DNA of 63,104 bases from positions 1 through 63,104 of the forward strand of contig JAIQEY010000038.1 in NCBI GenBank assembly GCA_020073565.1, in the 5' to 3' direction. A model generated the notes under the pieces. The model was not told the origin of the DNA and made no database searches. It was given only the letters and a program-made list of their open reading frames with translations. Source of the stretch: Terriglobia bacterium (lineage in GTDB: Bacteria; Acidobacteriota; Terriglobia; Terriglobales; Acidobacteriaceae). Position numbers and translations under genes: made by a program. Below, piece by piece: positions 15,924 through 24,764 of the stretch. Numbering within the stretch: the stretch's first letter is position 1; every line of letters starts with the position of its first letter.

Positions 15924-16505
15924 TTACGCAGTTCGACTCCGTTCCACGTGCGCCCGTTCCACGTAGTGTCCAGTTCGCAGATCAACCCGCACGCTTTCCC
16001 CGGGAGCGATGAAGAGCGGAACGCGAATCACGAGACCGTTGTCGAGCCGGGCTTCCTTCCAGGCGCTGTCTTGTTGGGAACGCGTAGGCGGCACCGTGTC
16101 CAAAACCCGCGCTTCCATGATGTCCGGCAGGACGGCGCTGATCGGCTCGCCCTCAAAGAACTCCACCGGCACTTCCATCCCGGCCTGGAGAAACTGGCCA
16201 GCCGGCCCCAGCATCTCGCCGGACACCTCAATCTGCTCGTAGGTGTTGGGATTCATGAAGGTATAGGTGCTCCCCTGGCGGAACAGAAATTCCATAAGTT
16301 GTCGCTCCACGTGCAACTCTTCCACTCTTTCCAGTGGGCGCAGATGCGGCTCTGACATTCCCCCGCTTCGCACATTGCTCAACTTGGCCTTGACGACACC
16401 GCCGAGCTTCGCTGCTCCCGCCCGGCTTTCCACTTCGAGAACTCTGTAAATCTGGCCCTCCATGCGGATGACCATCCCTGCTTTCAATTCGGAGGCGACC
16501 AACAT
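15924..16505 (-). CDS. efp: Elongation factor P-like protein
   Basis: 193 residues with the three beta-barrel domains of EF-P: KOW-like N-domain (1-65), OB domain (about 70-130) and C-terminal domain with G-L-V-I-R-V-P-L-F-I-A-P-G-E and V-D-L-R-T-G-H-Y-V-E-R-A. EF-P relieves ribosome stalling at polyproline. The loop that normally reads PGKGQ is changed to R-A-G-A-A-K-L-G-G; aligned from K-L-S-N, Lys33 falls on the position of the modified Lys34. So it may be a divergent EF-P or a paralogue such as the YeiP type. GAGGGAGG precedes the ATG. No epmA or epmB is nearby. Confidence 0.85.
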   Translation of the reverse strand: MLVASELKAGMVIRMEGQIYRVLEVESRAGAAKLGGVVKAKLSNVRSGGMSEPHLRPLERVEELHVERQLMEFLFRQGSTYTFMNPNTYEQIEVSGEMLGPAGQFLQAGMEVPVEFFEGEPISAVLPDIMEARVLDTVPPTRSQQDSAWKEARLDNGLVIRVPLFIAPGESVRVDLRTGHYVERAHVERSRTA

Positions 16506-16677
16506 AGCAATCCTCCCTCAAGAACAAATTCCACCCGGCTTCTTCCCATCAACATGGCACATTCTTAAAGTAGCCAGTTCAGACCGTTCTGTCTGTGACG
16601 AATGACGTTTTCCGATCGTCTGTTTAGCACCTTTCAGACTGCCGCGATATTCGGATCTTGTAGCGACGGCCTGACGG

Positions 16678-18318
16678 TCAGTGCATCGCCGGCTCTGCCT
16701 CGGGCTGTGTCTCCGGTTCTTGCATTTGTGACGTTAGCTCCGGCTGACGCGCTGAGTCTGTGGAGGAGGAACCGGCGGGCGAGCCTGTTCGTCGTGAATA
16801 TCGCAGGAGCAGCAGAAACGGCAACATCGCTAGAAAGACGATCCCCATGACCCAAAATGCCTCGACGAACGAAAGCATGGCCGCGTGTGCCTGTACCATT
16901 CCGTAGGTCGCTGCCAGCGCCTTCCGATGCGCGGCGACAGCGTCCATCCCATGGGAGTGAAACCACCCCTGCATGCCCGCAATCATGGCTTGCGCCTTCA
17001 GATTGCCTGGGTTGATGTTGGCCACCAGGTTTGACTGATGGAACTGCGTGCGCCGGGCGAGAAATGTGGTCATGATGGCGATGCCAAAGCTGCCCCCGAT
17101 ATTGCGCATGAGGTTGAAAATGCTGGTGGCATTCCCCATTTGTTCTTTGGGGATACTGGACATACTTAGGGCCATGAGCGGAATAAACAAGAGAGCCAGC
17201 GCGACCCCCTGTAACACTTGCGGCCATAAAATATCCCAGTAACCCGCATTCAGGTTCAGGTGGGATAAATCGAACATCGTGATGGCGCCCAGAATGAGGC
17301 CAACCACGATGATCTTGCGCGGGTCGATCTTGCTGGTCAGGTATCCAGTCAAAGGCATGGTGGCCAGGGACCCGATCCCGCGCGGAGACAGGGCGAGCCC
17401 AGCATTGTAGGCGGGATATCCCAGCAGCGTCTCAAGATAGATGGGGAGCAGAACCAGGCTGGCGTAGAGCACAAACCCGACCTGCGTGATCAGGAACACT
17501 CCAGCGCTGAACGTACGATTGGCGAGGGCGCGAAGATCCACGATCGGCTCTTTGACCATCAACTCACGAATTACCAGCGCCACCAATCCCACCACGCTGA
17601 GAGTGGCAAAGAAACGGATGTAATCGGAAGAGAACCAGTCTTTTCTCTGGCCGGTGTCGAGAACCACCTGGAGCGTCCCAAGGCCGAGCGCCAGCAGCCC
17701 GATTCCCCATAGATCGATCCGCCCGGCGCTGCGCTTGATGTAGGGCGGATCGGAGACGAACCGGCCGATCATCACGAGCGAGAAAATTCCTACCGGCAGA
17801 TTCAGATAAAAAATCCAGCGCCAGGAGTAGCTGTCGGTGATCCATCCGCCCAGGGTCGGGCCAAGGATAGGGGCGAGCAGGATGCCAATGCCGTAGGCGG
17901 CCATGGCGTGTCCGTGCTTTTCTCGCGGGAACGTCTCCAGAAGAATGGCTTGCGCGAGCGGTTGGAGCCCTCCGCCCGTCAGTCCCTGCAGAACACGGAA
18001 AAGGATGAGGCTGGGGAGATTGGTCGCGAGCCCGCACAACAGGGAAGTCGCAGTGAAGCCGCTCACGCAGATCAGGAGCAGTTTCTTGCGCCCCAGGTAA
18101 CGGGCCAGCCAGCCCGACATGGGCAGAATGATGGCGTTTGCCACCAGGTAGGATGTGACGACCCAGGTGCCTTCTTCAACTGTTGCCGCCAGATTGCCGG
18201 CAATATGCGGAATCGAGACGTTGACGACGGTCGTGTCGAGCAACTCCATGAACGTCGCCATCATCACGGAGATGGTGACGATCCACGGATTCACGTGCCG
18301 ATGCGCTGAGCCGTCCAC
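16678..18318 (-). CDS. DHA2-family multidrug MFS transporter (EmrB/QacA type)
   Basis: 546 residues with about fourteen membrane helices. The drug:H+ antiporter-2 signatures are clear: D-T-T-V-V-N-V-S-I-P-H-I in helix 1 (motif D1), G-W-L-A-R-Y-L-G-R-K-K (motif A), and G-I-G-I-L-L-A-P-I-L-G-P-T-L-G-G-W-I (motif C, antiporter motif). The tail is Glu/Pro-rich. EmrB works with the periplasmic adaptor EmrA and an outer-membrane TolC; no adaptor gene is adjacent, so partners would be elsewhere. It should export lipophilic toxic compounds using the proton gradient. Confidence 0.9.
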   Translation of the reverse strand: MDGSAHRHVNPWIVTISVMMATFMELLDTTVVNVSIPHIAGNLAATVEEGTWVVTSYLVANAIILPMSGWLARYLGRKKLLLICVSGFTATSLLCGLATNLPSLILFRVLQGLTGGGLQPLAQAILLETFPREKHGHAMAAYGIGILLAPILGPTLGGWITDSYSWRWIFYLNLPVGIFSLVMIGRFVSDPPYIKRSAGRIDLWGIGLLALGLGTLQVVLDTGQRKDWFSSDYIRFFATLSVVGLVALVIRELMVKEPIVDLRALANRTFSAGVFLITQVGFVLYASLVLLPIYLETLLGYPAYNAGLALSPRGIGSLATMPLTGYLTSKIDPRKIIVVGLILGAITMFDLSHLNLNAGYWDILWPQVLQGVALALLFIPLMALSMSSIPKEQMGNATSIFNLMRNIGGSFGIAIMTTFLARRTQFHQSNLVANINPGNLKAQAMIAGMQGWFHSHGMDAVAAHRKALAATYGMVQAHAAMLSFVEAFWVMGIVFLAMLPFLLLLRYSRRTGSPAGSSSTDSARQPELTSQMQEPETQPEAEPAMH

Positions 18319-18426
18319 GAGTGCCCATCGGGTCCGACTGGTGGACCACTCTGCAATCTAGCGCTCCAGGCTCCCGGATGCTGTGACCGGAATCACCTCA
18401 GACCTGGACACTCCGCCGTCCCGCCT

Positions 18427-18771
18427 TCACTTCTCAATCAGGCAGTACGCACCCACCCGCTCGGCTGCCTCGGGCTTGTCCTGATCCCCTTTATAGATCT
18501 CAACGTTCTTGCAATCGTACATTCCGTAGTTCTTCGGGAGTTCCAACAAAAGGTAGTTTCCGCCCTTCAGTGCGGTGCAGTTGGCTGCACCCTCATTGCA
18601 CTGCAGCTCAAGAGCTTTCCCGTCCTTCTGAACGTGAACAATAACAACCCCAGTGACAACTTCCGAGTTTTTGACTTTGACCGGTGTCTTGTCCTGCGCG
18701 AACGTTGGTTCGGTAGCCAGGATTACAAAGGCCGCAGTCCATACGGCTAACAGAGCAACAGTCCTTTTCAT
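18427..18771 (-). CDS. Small secreted protein, unknown function
   Basis: 114 residues from the ATG preceded by GGGGAGG. A signal peptide (MKRTVALLAVWTAAFVILATEPTFAQ) is followed by a compact beta-rich domain with four cysteines: L-Q-C-N-E-G-A-A-N-C-T-A-L-K-G-G, M-Y-D-C-K-N-V-E-I-Y, and G-A-Y-C-L-I-E-K. These could form two disulphides. The Y-D-C-K-N-V-x-x-Y-K-G pattern recurs in small acidobacterial secreted proteins, as far as I recall, but no function is known. It stands alone. Confidence 0.7.
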   Translation of the reverse strand: MKRTVALLAVWTAAFVILATEPTFAQDKTPVKVKNSEVVTGVVIVHVQKDGKALELQCNEGAANCTALKGGNYLLLELPKNYGMYDCKNVEIYKGDQDKPEAAERVGAYCLIEK

Positions 18772-18901
18772 AAATGCCTCCCCTTCGTGCGAAGGCTCTT
18801 CAAACCCATTCATATTTTCGGACTGGGGACGGTTCTCTGTCTGTGATCTGTGACTGCAGGCGATGTGCGAGACCAGTTAGGTGGATGAAGGATCGGGCAG
18901 T

Positions 18902-18952
18902 GTGGCGCGGGCATTCCCTTCGCACGCACGCGGGCAGGAATGCCCGCGCCAC
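18902..18952. repeat. Palindromic repeat, GTGGCGCGGGCATTCC arms
   Basis: GTGGCGCGGGCATTCC (18902-18917) and GGAATGCCCGCGCCAC (18937-18952) are perfect 16-bp inverted arms around a 19-base centre. It lies just past the end of the glycine-zipper lipoprotein gene. The GTGGCGCGG outer part is shared with the GCGGACA...TGTCCGC family. Confidence 0.8.
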
Positions 18953-18967
18953 ATGTTCTGGTTGTTA

Positions 18968-19651
18968 CTACCTCGACTGCACTTCGAGCGGCGACCGGAG
19001 CTTGAAACTGACCGCGGATTCCGCGGGCAACACGATATCCTTGTTGCCGGTAAATGCGGCTCCGCCGGTACCAGCTCCACCGCCCGCGACCGCTCCGATG
19101 GCCGCGCCCTTGCCGCCGCCGGCCAAGCCACCAATCAGCGCGCCTACGGCTGCTCCACCGCCCGCCAGCACTGCGGTCCGCTTGCCCTTGCCTTTTTCGG
19201 TGCGAGTCACAGCCGATGTTTCAATCGACTGCTCGCTGCCGTTCACCGTGATCGAGTTCAATTTCAACTCCAGCACCGCGCCGCCCTTGAATCTTCCCAA
19301 CGGCTTGGCATCCACCACTACGCCGCGCGCGGCTGCACCTGCCGGAATCACTGTGTTGCCGTCGATTACTACCGGCGAAGACAAGGTTGCGCTGAACGAT
19401 TGGCCGGTCTCGCTGATCTTCGATCCGACTGCTTCTCCCAGTCTCACCGTCAACGTCGTGCCCGCTGGCACTACCACCGGTTGTGCCGCCGCACTGCTGC
19501 CTCCGGCCGTACTTCCACCTGTTTTATCGGACGGCGCGGCGGTGCTCTGATCTGGTGTGCCGGCAGCCGAGTCACTCGATGGTTTCGAGCACGCCATGAG
19601 CGTCACAAGCAACAAAGAAAGCAGGACCAACAGCCATCTACGAGTACGCAT
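18968..19651 (-). CDS. Lipoprotein with glycine-zipper segment
   Basis: 227 residues. A lipoprotein signal ends in L-M-A-C with Cys21 as the lipid site. A Ser/Thr/Ala-rich linker follows. Then comes a beta-rich domain with V-P-A-G-T-T-L-T-V-R-L and V-I-P-A-G-A-A-A-R-G-V-V, a pattern seen in proteins that sit in or near the outer membrane. A glycine-zipper (about 163-205, alternating G-G-A/G-x-x-G) could form a membrane hairpin. Function unknown. The start has a GGAGG-type site (GAGGGAAAG) upstream. Confidence 0.75.
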   Translation of the reverse strand: MRTRRWLLVLLSLLLVTLMACSKPSSDSAAGTPDQSTAAPSDKTGGSTAGGSSAAAQPVVVPAGTTLTVRLGEAVGSKISETGQSFSATLSSPVVIDGNTVIPAGAAARGVVVDAKPLGRFKGGAVLELKLNSITVNGSEQSIETSAVTRTEKGKGKRTAVLAGGGAAVGALIGGLAGGGKGAAIGAVAGGGAGTGGAAFTGNKDIVLPAESAVSFKLRSPLEVQSR

Positions 19652-20029
19652 ATTCTTTCCCTCCTAATAAGAAGTGGTCAGGCAAACTGTATCGAAAGAG
19701 ATCAACATTCGCAAACTCACCGGGACGCTGCGCGGTTCGATGGAAGGCGATAGCGACTTTCATTCCGTTGTCAGCAAGTCATTGAAGGGAGTTCGCACCA
19801 GGCAACCACGGAGCGGACGTGGTTCCCATAGCAAACAGACGACGAGCGCACTGCGGGATTTCCGGTCGAGCAAGGGCAGTCTCAGAAGAGCTAGTTTTCG
19901 CTGTTTTAGCCGCTTGCGCGAATTCTGACGATTGGATGGGCCATTCCTCCGCCCGATGGCAAACATCTTGCGCTGTGGAAGGCCGGTGGGAGTTCGAACG
20001 TCTGGATGCTGGCACGTTTTTGAGGGGAT
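19652..20029. other. 378-bp intergenic region, no gene supported
   Basis: Short open frames exist on both strands (for example 19674-19928 plus) but have a basic, unstructured composition with no recognisable motif and no good ribosome binding site. No tRNA-like cloverleaf or strong terminator is seen. The region separates two minus-strand genes and may hold the lipoprotein promoter. Confidence 0.5.
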
Positions 20030-21127
20030 CTAGGCTTTCTGCTCAGTAAACAGATTCAGCGCTTCATTGTCCGCAGCTTTTTGTGTCGGCTCCGGTCCGG
20101 CGGGCGCGTCCGTTTTCGTGCCGGGCTCGGCGCTATTCTCGACCGCTTCGGGAGCTTTTTCCCCTTGCAGGAATTTTGCTGAATTCAGCAGTGGGCGCCC
20201 CAACGACGCGTTGTAACTCGTCCACGGACCTTCTAACTCTGCTTCGCGCGCAAAATGTGCACGCATTGCTTCCATCTTGGAATCCAGATCGTCGAGATAG
20301 TGCAGCATCAGCGCCTCTGGAAACATCGGCAGCTTGGGCGATCCAAAGTCATACTGGCCGTGATGGCTGATGATCAGATGTTCGAGCAGCGTCTTCAGCT
20401 CGGCCGGGAAGCCCGGTAGTTTCTCGATCTTGGCCTGCAGCATCTCCAGTTCGATGATCATGTGTCCGAGAAGCTGGCCGCGGGTGGTGTAGGAAAATGA
20501 GCGGTTGTACGTCAATTCCTGAATCTTGCCGATGTCGTGCAGGAATGCTCCCGTCAAGAGCAGATCGCGGTTGACCTGAGGATAATTCCGGCAGATCAGG
20601 TCGCAGGAGCGGAATAAGGAAACCACGTGGTCGAGCAGCCCGCCGATGTACGCATGATGAAGCGTCTTGGCTGCCGGGGCGTTGCGGTAACGTTCCGCAA
20701 TCTCGGGGTCGGCCATAAACAGCTCCACCAGCGACTTCAAGTGAGGATTCTGGAAGGTGGCGACGAAATCGGTCAGCGCTCGCCAGAGTTCGCCGATATC
20801 TTTCGTTGTCTTGGGAAGATAATCGGAGAAATCGATTTCGCTTTCCTGCATCCGCCGCAGCTTGTGGATGGTGAGCTGGAAACGGTTTTTGTACTTGTTG
20901 ATCAGCCCCTTGATCTTGAGGAAGTCGTCCTGTTCGAACGCGTCAAGAAATTCCTCGACGTTGTCCCACATCTTGGCTTCGATCTGACCCGTCCGGTCGC
21001 CGAGCGTTAGCGCCAGGTAGGGCTCGCCATTCTTTTTCGGCTTCACCTGCTTCGACACCACCACGAAGCTCGAGGTGATGACCTTGTTTTCTTGTTGGGA
21101 ACATTCGGAGATAAAGAACTCTTTCAT
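20030..21127 (-). CDS. YhaM-type 3'-5' exoribonuclease (OB fold + HD domain)
   Basis: 365 residues. An OB-fold nucleic-acid-binding domain (about 15-92; G-D-R-T-G-Q-I-E-A-K-M-W) precedes an HD phosphohydrolase domain with H-H at 157-158, H-D at 197-198 and a further H at 222 and H-H near 254. This architecture is that of YhaM/CBF1, a Mn-dependent 3'-5' exonuclease that trims RNA and single-stranded DNA. The last 60 residues are a disordered, Glu/Pro/Ala-rich tail not typical of the family. The SurA-like gene lies 91 bases upstream on the same strand. Confidence 0.88.
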   Translation of the reverse strand: MKEFFISECSQQENKVITSSFVVVSKQVKPKKNGEPYLALTLGDRTGQIEAKMWDNVEEFLDAFEQDDFLKIKGLINKYKNRFQLTIHKLRRMQESEIDFSDYLPKTTKDIGELWRALTDFVATFQNPHLKSLVELFMADPEIAERYRNAPAAKTLHHAYIGGLLDHVVSLFRSCDLICRNYPQVNRDLLLTGAFLHDIGKIQELTYNRSFSYTTRGQLLGHMIIELEMLQAKIEKLPGFPAELKTLLEHLIISHHGQYDFGSPKLPMFPEALMLHYLDDLDSKMEAMRAHFAREAELEGPWTSYNASLGRPLLNSAKFLQGEKAPEAVENSAEPGTKTDAPAGPEPTQKAADNEALNLFTEQKA

Positions 21128-21217
21128 GAGCCTCCGCGAGTCAGCTTTTCATTAGGGACGGCAGGGACGCATCGGCGCCGTTCGGTGTCCCCACGATCGA
21201 GCCATGCCAAGATTAGC

Positions 21218-22345
21218 CTAAAACACCCCAAGCCTCTTCTTCTTTTTCAGTTTCTTCGCGGTCACGTCCTTGGCCGTCGTCTCGATCGGCTTGGTCTGCT
21301 TGGCGCTGGCGCCGGAGTCGACGTACCCCGGCTTGTAGTCGATGAATGCCTCCTCGCGCAAGGTGGTTAGATAGGCGCGTAACGCGGGCTGAAGCTTCTG
21401 CATGTAGAGCGCGTCCTGGATGCGCGGTTCCACTTCTTTCAGCGTGGGCACACCCGCTTCCTGGTGCTCCGTCACCTTGAGGATGACAAATCCCTGCTTG
21501 GTGCGGATCACGTCGGTGACTTCACCGGCCTTCATGGCGAATACTTTGTCTTCCAGTTCCTTGGCGAGTACGCCGCGCTTGAAATAACTCAGGTCTCCGC
21601 CGTCTTTGGCCGAGGGTCCGTCGGAATTCTTCTTCGCCAGATCCTCAAAACCTGTGTCCTTGTGCAGTTGGTCCAGCAATTCCCGCGCCTTGGTCTCGGC
21701 CGCGGCCAGCGCAGCATCTGTTTCGGCCTGTGACGGTGGCTGCGGTTTTCCGTCGGGACCATTGGTTGCGGGTGGCGTCTTCGGCGCAATCAGAATTTCG
21801 CTCAGCCGGACCTGCTCGGCCCGCTGCATCTCGTCCCTGTGGTCGTTGTAGAACTTCAGCTCCTCATCCTTGTTCATGGCGAGGTGCGAACCCACTTCCT
21901 GTCCGATCACGCGCTGCGTGATGATCTGGTTGCGCATGTTCTGCTTGAATTCTTCGTAGGACGCGCCCTGCGCCTCCGCGGCTTTCTCCAGCTCTTCCAT
22001 GGTTCCCAGGTTCATTTGCTTGCGCATCTCGTCCAGCCGCTTGATCAGCTCCGTGTCGCCGGTGATGCCCAGATCCTTGCCTTTCTGCAGCAGGAGTTGC
22101 TGGTCGATCAGGTCGCGCAGAATGTCGCGTTGCTTCTCGGCGAACACGCGGTCGGCGTTGGCGGGTTCTTGCTGCTGAATCTCCTGCTTCAACTGGTCGC
22201 GGCTGCGGATGTATTCCGTACGCGTTATGATTTCGTTATTCACACGCGCAATAATCTCTTCGATCACCGTGTCCGCCGGCAGAAGCGACGGTAGCATGAG
22301 CGCGCCAGCAACGATCAGCCATAGAATCCACTTCATGTTCTTCAT
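21218..22345 (-). CDS. SurA-like periplasmic peptidyl-prolyl isomerase
   Basis: 375 residues. A signal peptide (MKNMKWILWLIVAGALMLPSLLPAD) is followed by a SurA N-terminal chaperone domain (V-N-x-E-I-I-T-R-T-E-Y) and one parvulin/PpiC rotamase domain (about 165-300; R-L-S-E-I-L-I, F-E-D-L-A-K-K-N-S-D-G-P-S-A-K-D-G-G-D-L-S-Y-F). SurA of E. coli has two parvulin domains; here there is one. It should help fold outer-membrane proteins. A basic lysine-rich C-terminus is unusual. A TTG start 18 bases upstream is possible, but the ATG fits the signal peptide better. Confidence 0.88.
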   Translation of the reverse strand: MKNMKWILWLIVAGALMLPSLLPADTVIEEIIARVNNEIITRTEYIRSRDQLKQEIQQQEPANADRVFAEKQRDILRDLIDQQLLLQKGKDLGITGDTELIKRLDEMRKQMNLGTMEELEKAAEAQGASYEEFKQNMRNQIITQRVIGQEVGSHLAMNKDEELKFYNDHRDEMQRAEQVRLSEILIAPKTPPATNGPDGKPQPPSQAETDAALAAAETKARELLDQLHKDTGFEDLAKKNSDGPSAKDGGDLSYFKRGVLAKELEDKVFAMKAGEVTDVIRTKQGFVILKVTEHQEAGVPTLKEVEPRIQDALYMQKLQPALRAYLTTLREEAFIDYKPGYVDSGASAKQTKPIETTAKDVTAKKLKKKKRLGVF

Positions 22346-22464
22346 TACAGAGGCTCTCTTCAAACCTGGGTTCGCGTAAAGCTGGGTAAAACCCGGAGGT
22401 GAATTGGTTCTTTTATTTTACGCTGGCGAAGCCGCGGGAGCCAATCTGGGGCGCGCGTCTGCGG

Positions 22465-23217
22465 CTAGTTTCCGCGCGTGAGCGTGAGGGCGGTCACGTC
22501 GTTGTGCCTGGGGGCCCTGCACATGAAGTCCTGCACCCTCTCCAGGATGCTCTGGGAAAGATCTTTCGCCGGGCCCAAGGTGGCCTGCATGACATGCCTA
22601 ACACCCGCCAGACCAAACTCTTCATGGCGGCACTCCGCTTCCACCACCCCGCGTGAAACGATCGCCAAAGACGACTGCGGCCCCAGGCCGACGATGCGGG
22701 CGTCGGTGGGCGCCAGGGAAAACAGGCCGAGCGGCAAGCCGGTCGCGGGCAGCTCCACTACGCTCGAGTCATCGCGCAGCAGGCCGGGCGTGTGGCCGGC
22801 GTTCACGTAGCACATGGTGCCCAGTTCCTCGTTGTAGCACCCGGCGAAAGCAGGGCAGCTGCGCACTCCACCTGCGGCGCGCATGATCTCAAGATTCAAA
22901 CGCCGGGCCAGTTCGACCATAGCGTCGGCCTCATTCAGTTCATCCGCGGCAAAAAGCTCTTGGCCAGCGGCCCGGAAGCAGGCCTGGGCAGCCCGCCGGA
23001 CGGCCTGGCTGGTCTCGCGCTTGCCCGCCACATCGAGCAGCCCAAATAGAAACCGGGTGGAGCTGACGCGTGCGAAATCATGAAAGTCTCCACCCGAGCA
23101 GGACGAAAAATACGCAACTGCCATATCCGCGCCCTGGAGCGAAGGGCTGTCAGCGTGGACGATCTGGGGAGCTATCTCTTCCGAGGAGCGAAAGAATCTT
23201 GAGAGCAGGCTACTCAT
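22465..23217 (-). CDS. PP2C/SpoIIE-family protein with altered metal-site motifs
   Basis: 250 residues with a SpoIIE/RsbU-type PP2C fold: G-G-D-F-H-D-F (42-48), L-D-V-A-G-K-R (61-67), C-Y-V-N-A-G-H-T-P-G-L-L (136-147), and V-V-E-A (191-194). RsbU-type enzymes dephosphorylate anti-anti-sigma factors. Here several normally invariant positions differ: the usual G-K-G reads G-K-R, the T-D-G motif reads S-R-G (188-190), and the closing D-D-I/V-T reads N-D-V-T (239-242). The last two supply metal ligands in active members, so activity is doubtful. No partner STAS or anti-sigma gene is adjacent. No strong ribosome binding site is seen. Confidence 0.75.
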   Translation of the reverse strand: MSSLLSRFFRSSEEIAPQIVHADSPSLQGADMAVAYFSSCSGGDFHDFARVSSTRFLFGLLDVAGKRETSQAVRRAAQACFRAAGQELFAADELNEADAMVELARRLNLEIMRAAGGVRSCPAFAGCYNEELGTMCYVNAGHTPGLLRDDSSVVELPATGLPLGLFSLAPTDARIVGLGPQSSLAIVSRGVVEAECRHEEFGLAGVRHVMQATLGPAKDLSQSILERVQDFMCRAPRHNDVTALTLTRGN

Positions 23218-23281
23218 GTGGGGCAGAAAATAGCACAAACTGGCGGGCGGGGCAATGACACGTTCTTGCCATGTTCGTGCT

Positions 23282-23314
23282 GCTGGCTTTTCGCGGACAT
23301 GAGTGTCCGCGCCA
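23282..23314. repeat. GCGGACATGAGTGTCCGC palindrome
   Basis: CGCGGACATGAGTGTCCGCGCCACC lies between the PP2C-like and peptidase genes. It differs by one base from the copies at 11350 and 36453. Confidence 0.7.
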
Positions 23315-23317
23315 CCC

Positions 23318-24727
23318 TTATTCGCCGTACTTATCCTTCAGCCAGCGGGTCATTTCGTCGCGGAGCTGGCGGTAGTCGGAGTGGATGGTTGCGCGGAGAG
23401 CAGACTCGGTCGAACTGCCTTGGGAGAGGCGCTCCAGGATGCTGGGGATCTCGCTCATGCCATAGCTGTCGCGAATGTACTCGGTCGTGGCCAGTGACTC
23501 GGCATAGGCTACGGTCGCTTCGGCGACGGTGAAGCTCATGAAGCTGCCTTCCAGAATGTTGTAAGGAATCTCATTTCCGGCGGCGAAGAGCTCGGAGAGC
23601 GGGTGCCCGTGGGAGGCGCTCGATCTGCCCTCTTCAACCTGAGCGATGCCTTCGTTCAGCCAGGTGGGACAACGGCCCGCGGACATCTGCGAGACGAACG
23701 AGTGGGTCAGTTCGTGCTTGAGGATGCGCGCGAGTTCCGACGTCATGCCGGTGATTCCGCTGATCGGGATGCGCAGCTTGCCATCGTTGAGGGCGCCAGT
23801 CCAGGCCGGTGCTCGGGTGACGTCAAAGAACGCCTGCTGAGTGTAGAGCGTGACGGCAATATTGCTGCGCGGCGAGTACCCCAGGTCGCGTACCAGGTCG
23901 TCGTACTCGGATTCCAGGGTGGCCAGCAGGTCGCGGCGGAAAGCTTCGGATGTCTCCTTCCCTTCAAAGTGCAGATTGAAGTGGCTGCTTTCGTTTTGAG
24001 AGAAGCTGGATTCGGCGCTGGATTCGCGTTCGGCGCGCGCCAGATACTGGCTGACGGTGGCGTCGGGCCTGAGTTGAAGCGACTTTTTCCAGGAAAGAAT
24101 CGCTGCGGGCGTATGATCGCTGGCGAACTGCGCGAAGCCGAGCATGGCGAGCGCGTCGGGCGAATCCGGCGCGGCCCGAGCGGCTCGTTCGGCATAAGAC
24201 AATGCTTCGGCGGCGTGGCCGGTGCGCAACAGGCACGCAGAGTAGTAGACCAGCAGGGTGGAGTTGTCGGGTTGCAGGTGGAGGGCGGATTCGAAATAGC
24301 GCCGGGCCTGCGGGAGATTTCCGCGATCGGTTTCGGTCTTACCGGCGAGGAAGTATGCGGTGGCGCTGATTTCAGAATTGCCGTCCCGTTCGAGGCTGGC
24401 CAGGGCTTCGGTATCGACCTTGCCGTCGCGCACGACTTTCGCGGCTACATCCGCTTGGTGGGTGAAGGTGGGCGCGGGAGGAGTAATCTCGGGGAGGCCG
24501 GCGGAATTGCCCGCGCTGGAGCGCACTGGGGCTACTCCGCCAGCATCGATTCGTTCGATCGAAGAAGCTGGGATGGCATACGAGTTGTCTCCCACCTCAT
24601 ATTCGACCCGATCTTTTTTCTGGTGGACCTGATCGGCCCAGATGGTGCGCCCGTTCTTGAGATGAATGACGTCGGCGGAGGAAGGCAGCGCCAAAAGCAC
24701 TAGAATTGTGATAGACAGGGCCCGCAC
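23318..24727 (-). CDS. Secreted TPR / peptidase-MA (gluzincin) protein
   Basis: 469 residues. A signal peptide (MRALSITILVLLALPSSA) is followed by a short beta domain (I-H-L-K-N-G-R-T-I-W-A-D), TPR repeats (about 105-225) and a peptidase-MA-like metallopeptidase domain. The zinc site is H-E-L-T-H at 338-342, with Glu359 in W-L-N-E-G as third ligand. Proteins of this layout are common in bacteria with complex envelopes; targets are unknown. It diverges from the M1-like peptidase gene with only 37 bases between the starts, so the promoters must overlap, which suggests linked control of two secreted peptidases. Confidence 0.87.
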   Translation of the reverse strand: MRALSITILVLLALPSSADVIHLKNGRTIWADQVHQKKDRVEYEVGDNSYAIPASSIERIDAGGVAPVRSSAGNSAGLPEITPPAPTFTHQADVAAKVVRDGKVDTEALASLERDGNSEISATAYFLAGKTETDRGNLPQARRYFESALHLQPDNSTLLVYYSACLLRTGHAAEALSYAERAARAAPDSPDALAMLGFAQFASDHTPAAILSWKKSLQLRPDATVSQYLARAERESSAESSFSQNESSHFNLHFEGKETSEAFRRDLLATLESEYDDLVRDLGYSPRSNIAVTLYTQQAFFDVTRAPAWTGALNDGKLRIPISGITGMTSELARILKHELTHSFVSQMSAGRCPTWLNEGIAQVEEGRSSASHGHPLSELFAAGNEIPYNILEGSFMSFTVAEATVAYAESLATTEYIRDSYGMSEIPSILERLSQGSSTESALRATIHSDYRQLRDEMTRWLKDKYGE

Positions 24728-24764
24728 TGGCTGATTCTAGCAACGGGGTGGAGGGCTTTCGTAG

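Noticed and set aside
19674..19928. An 84-codon plus-strand frame in the gap before the YhaM-like gene
   Set aside because: No ribosome binding site, basic low-complexity composition and no recognisable motif.
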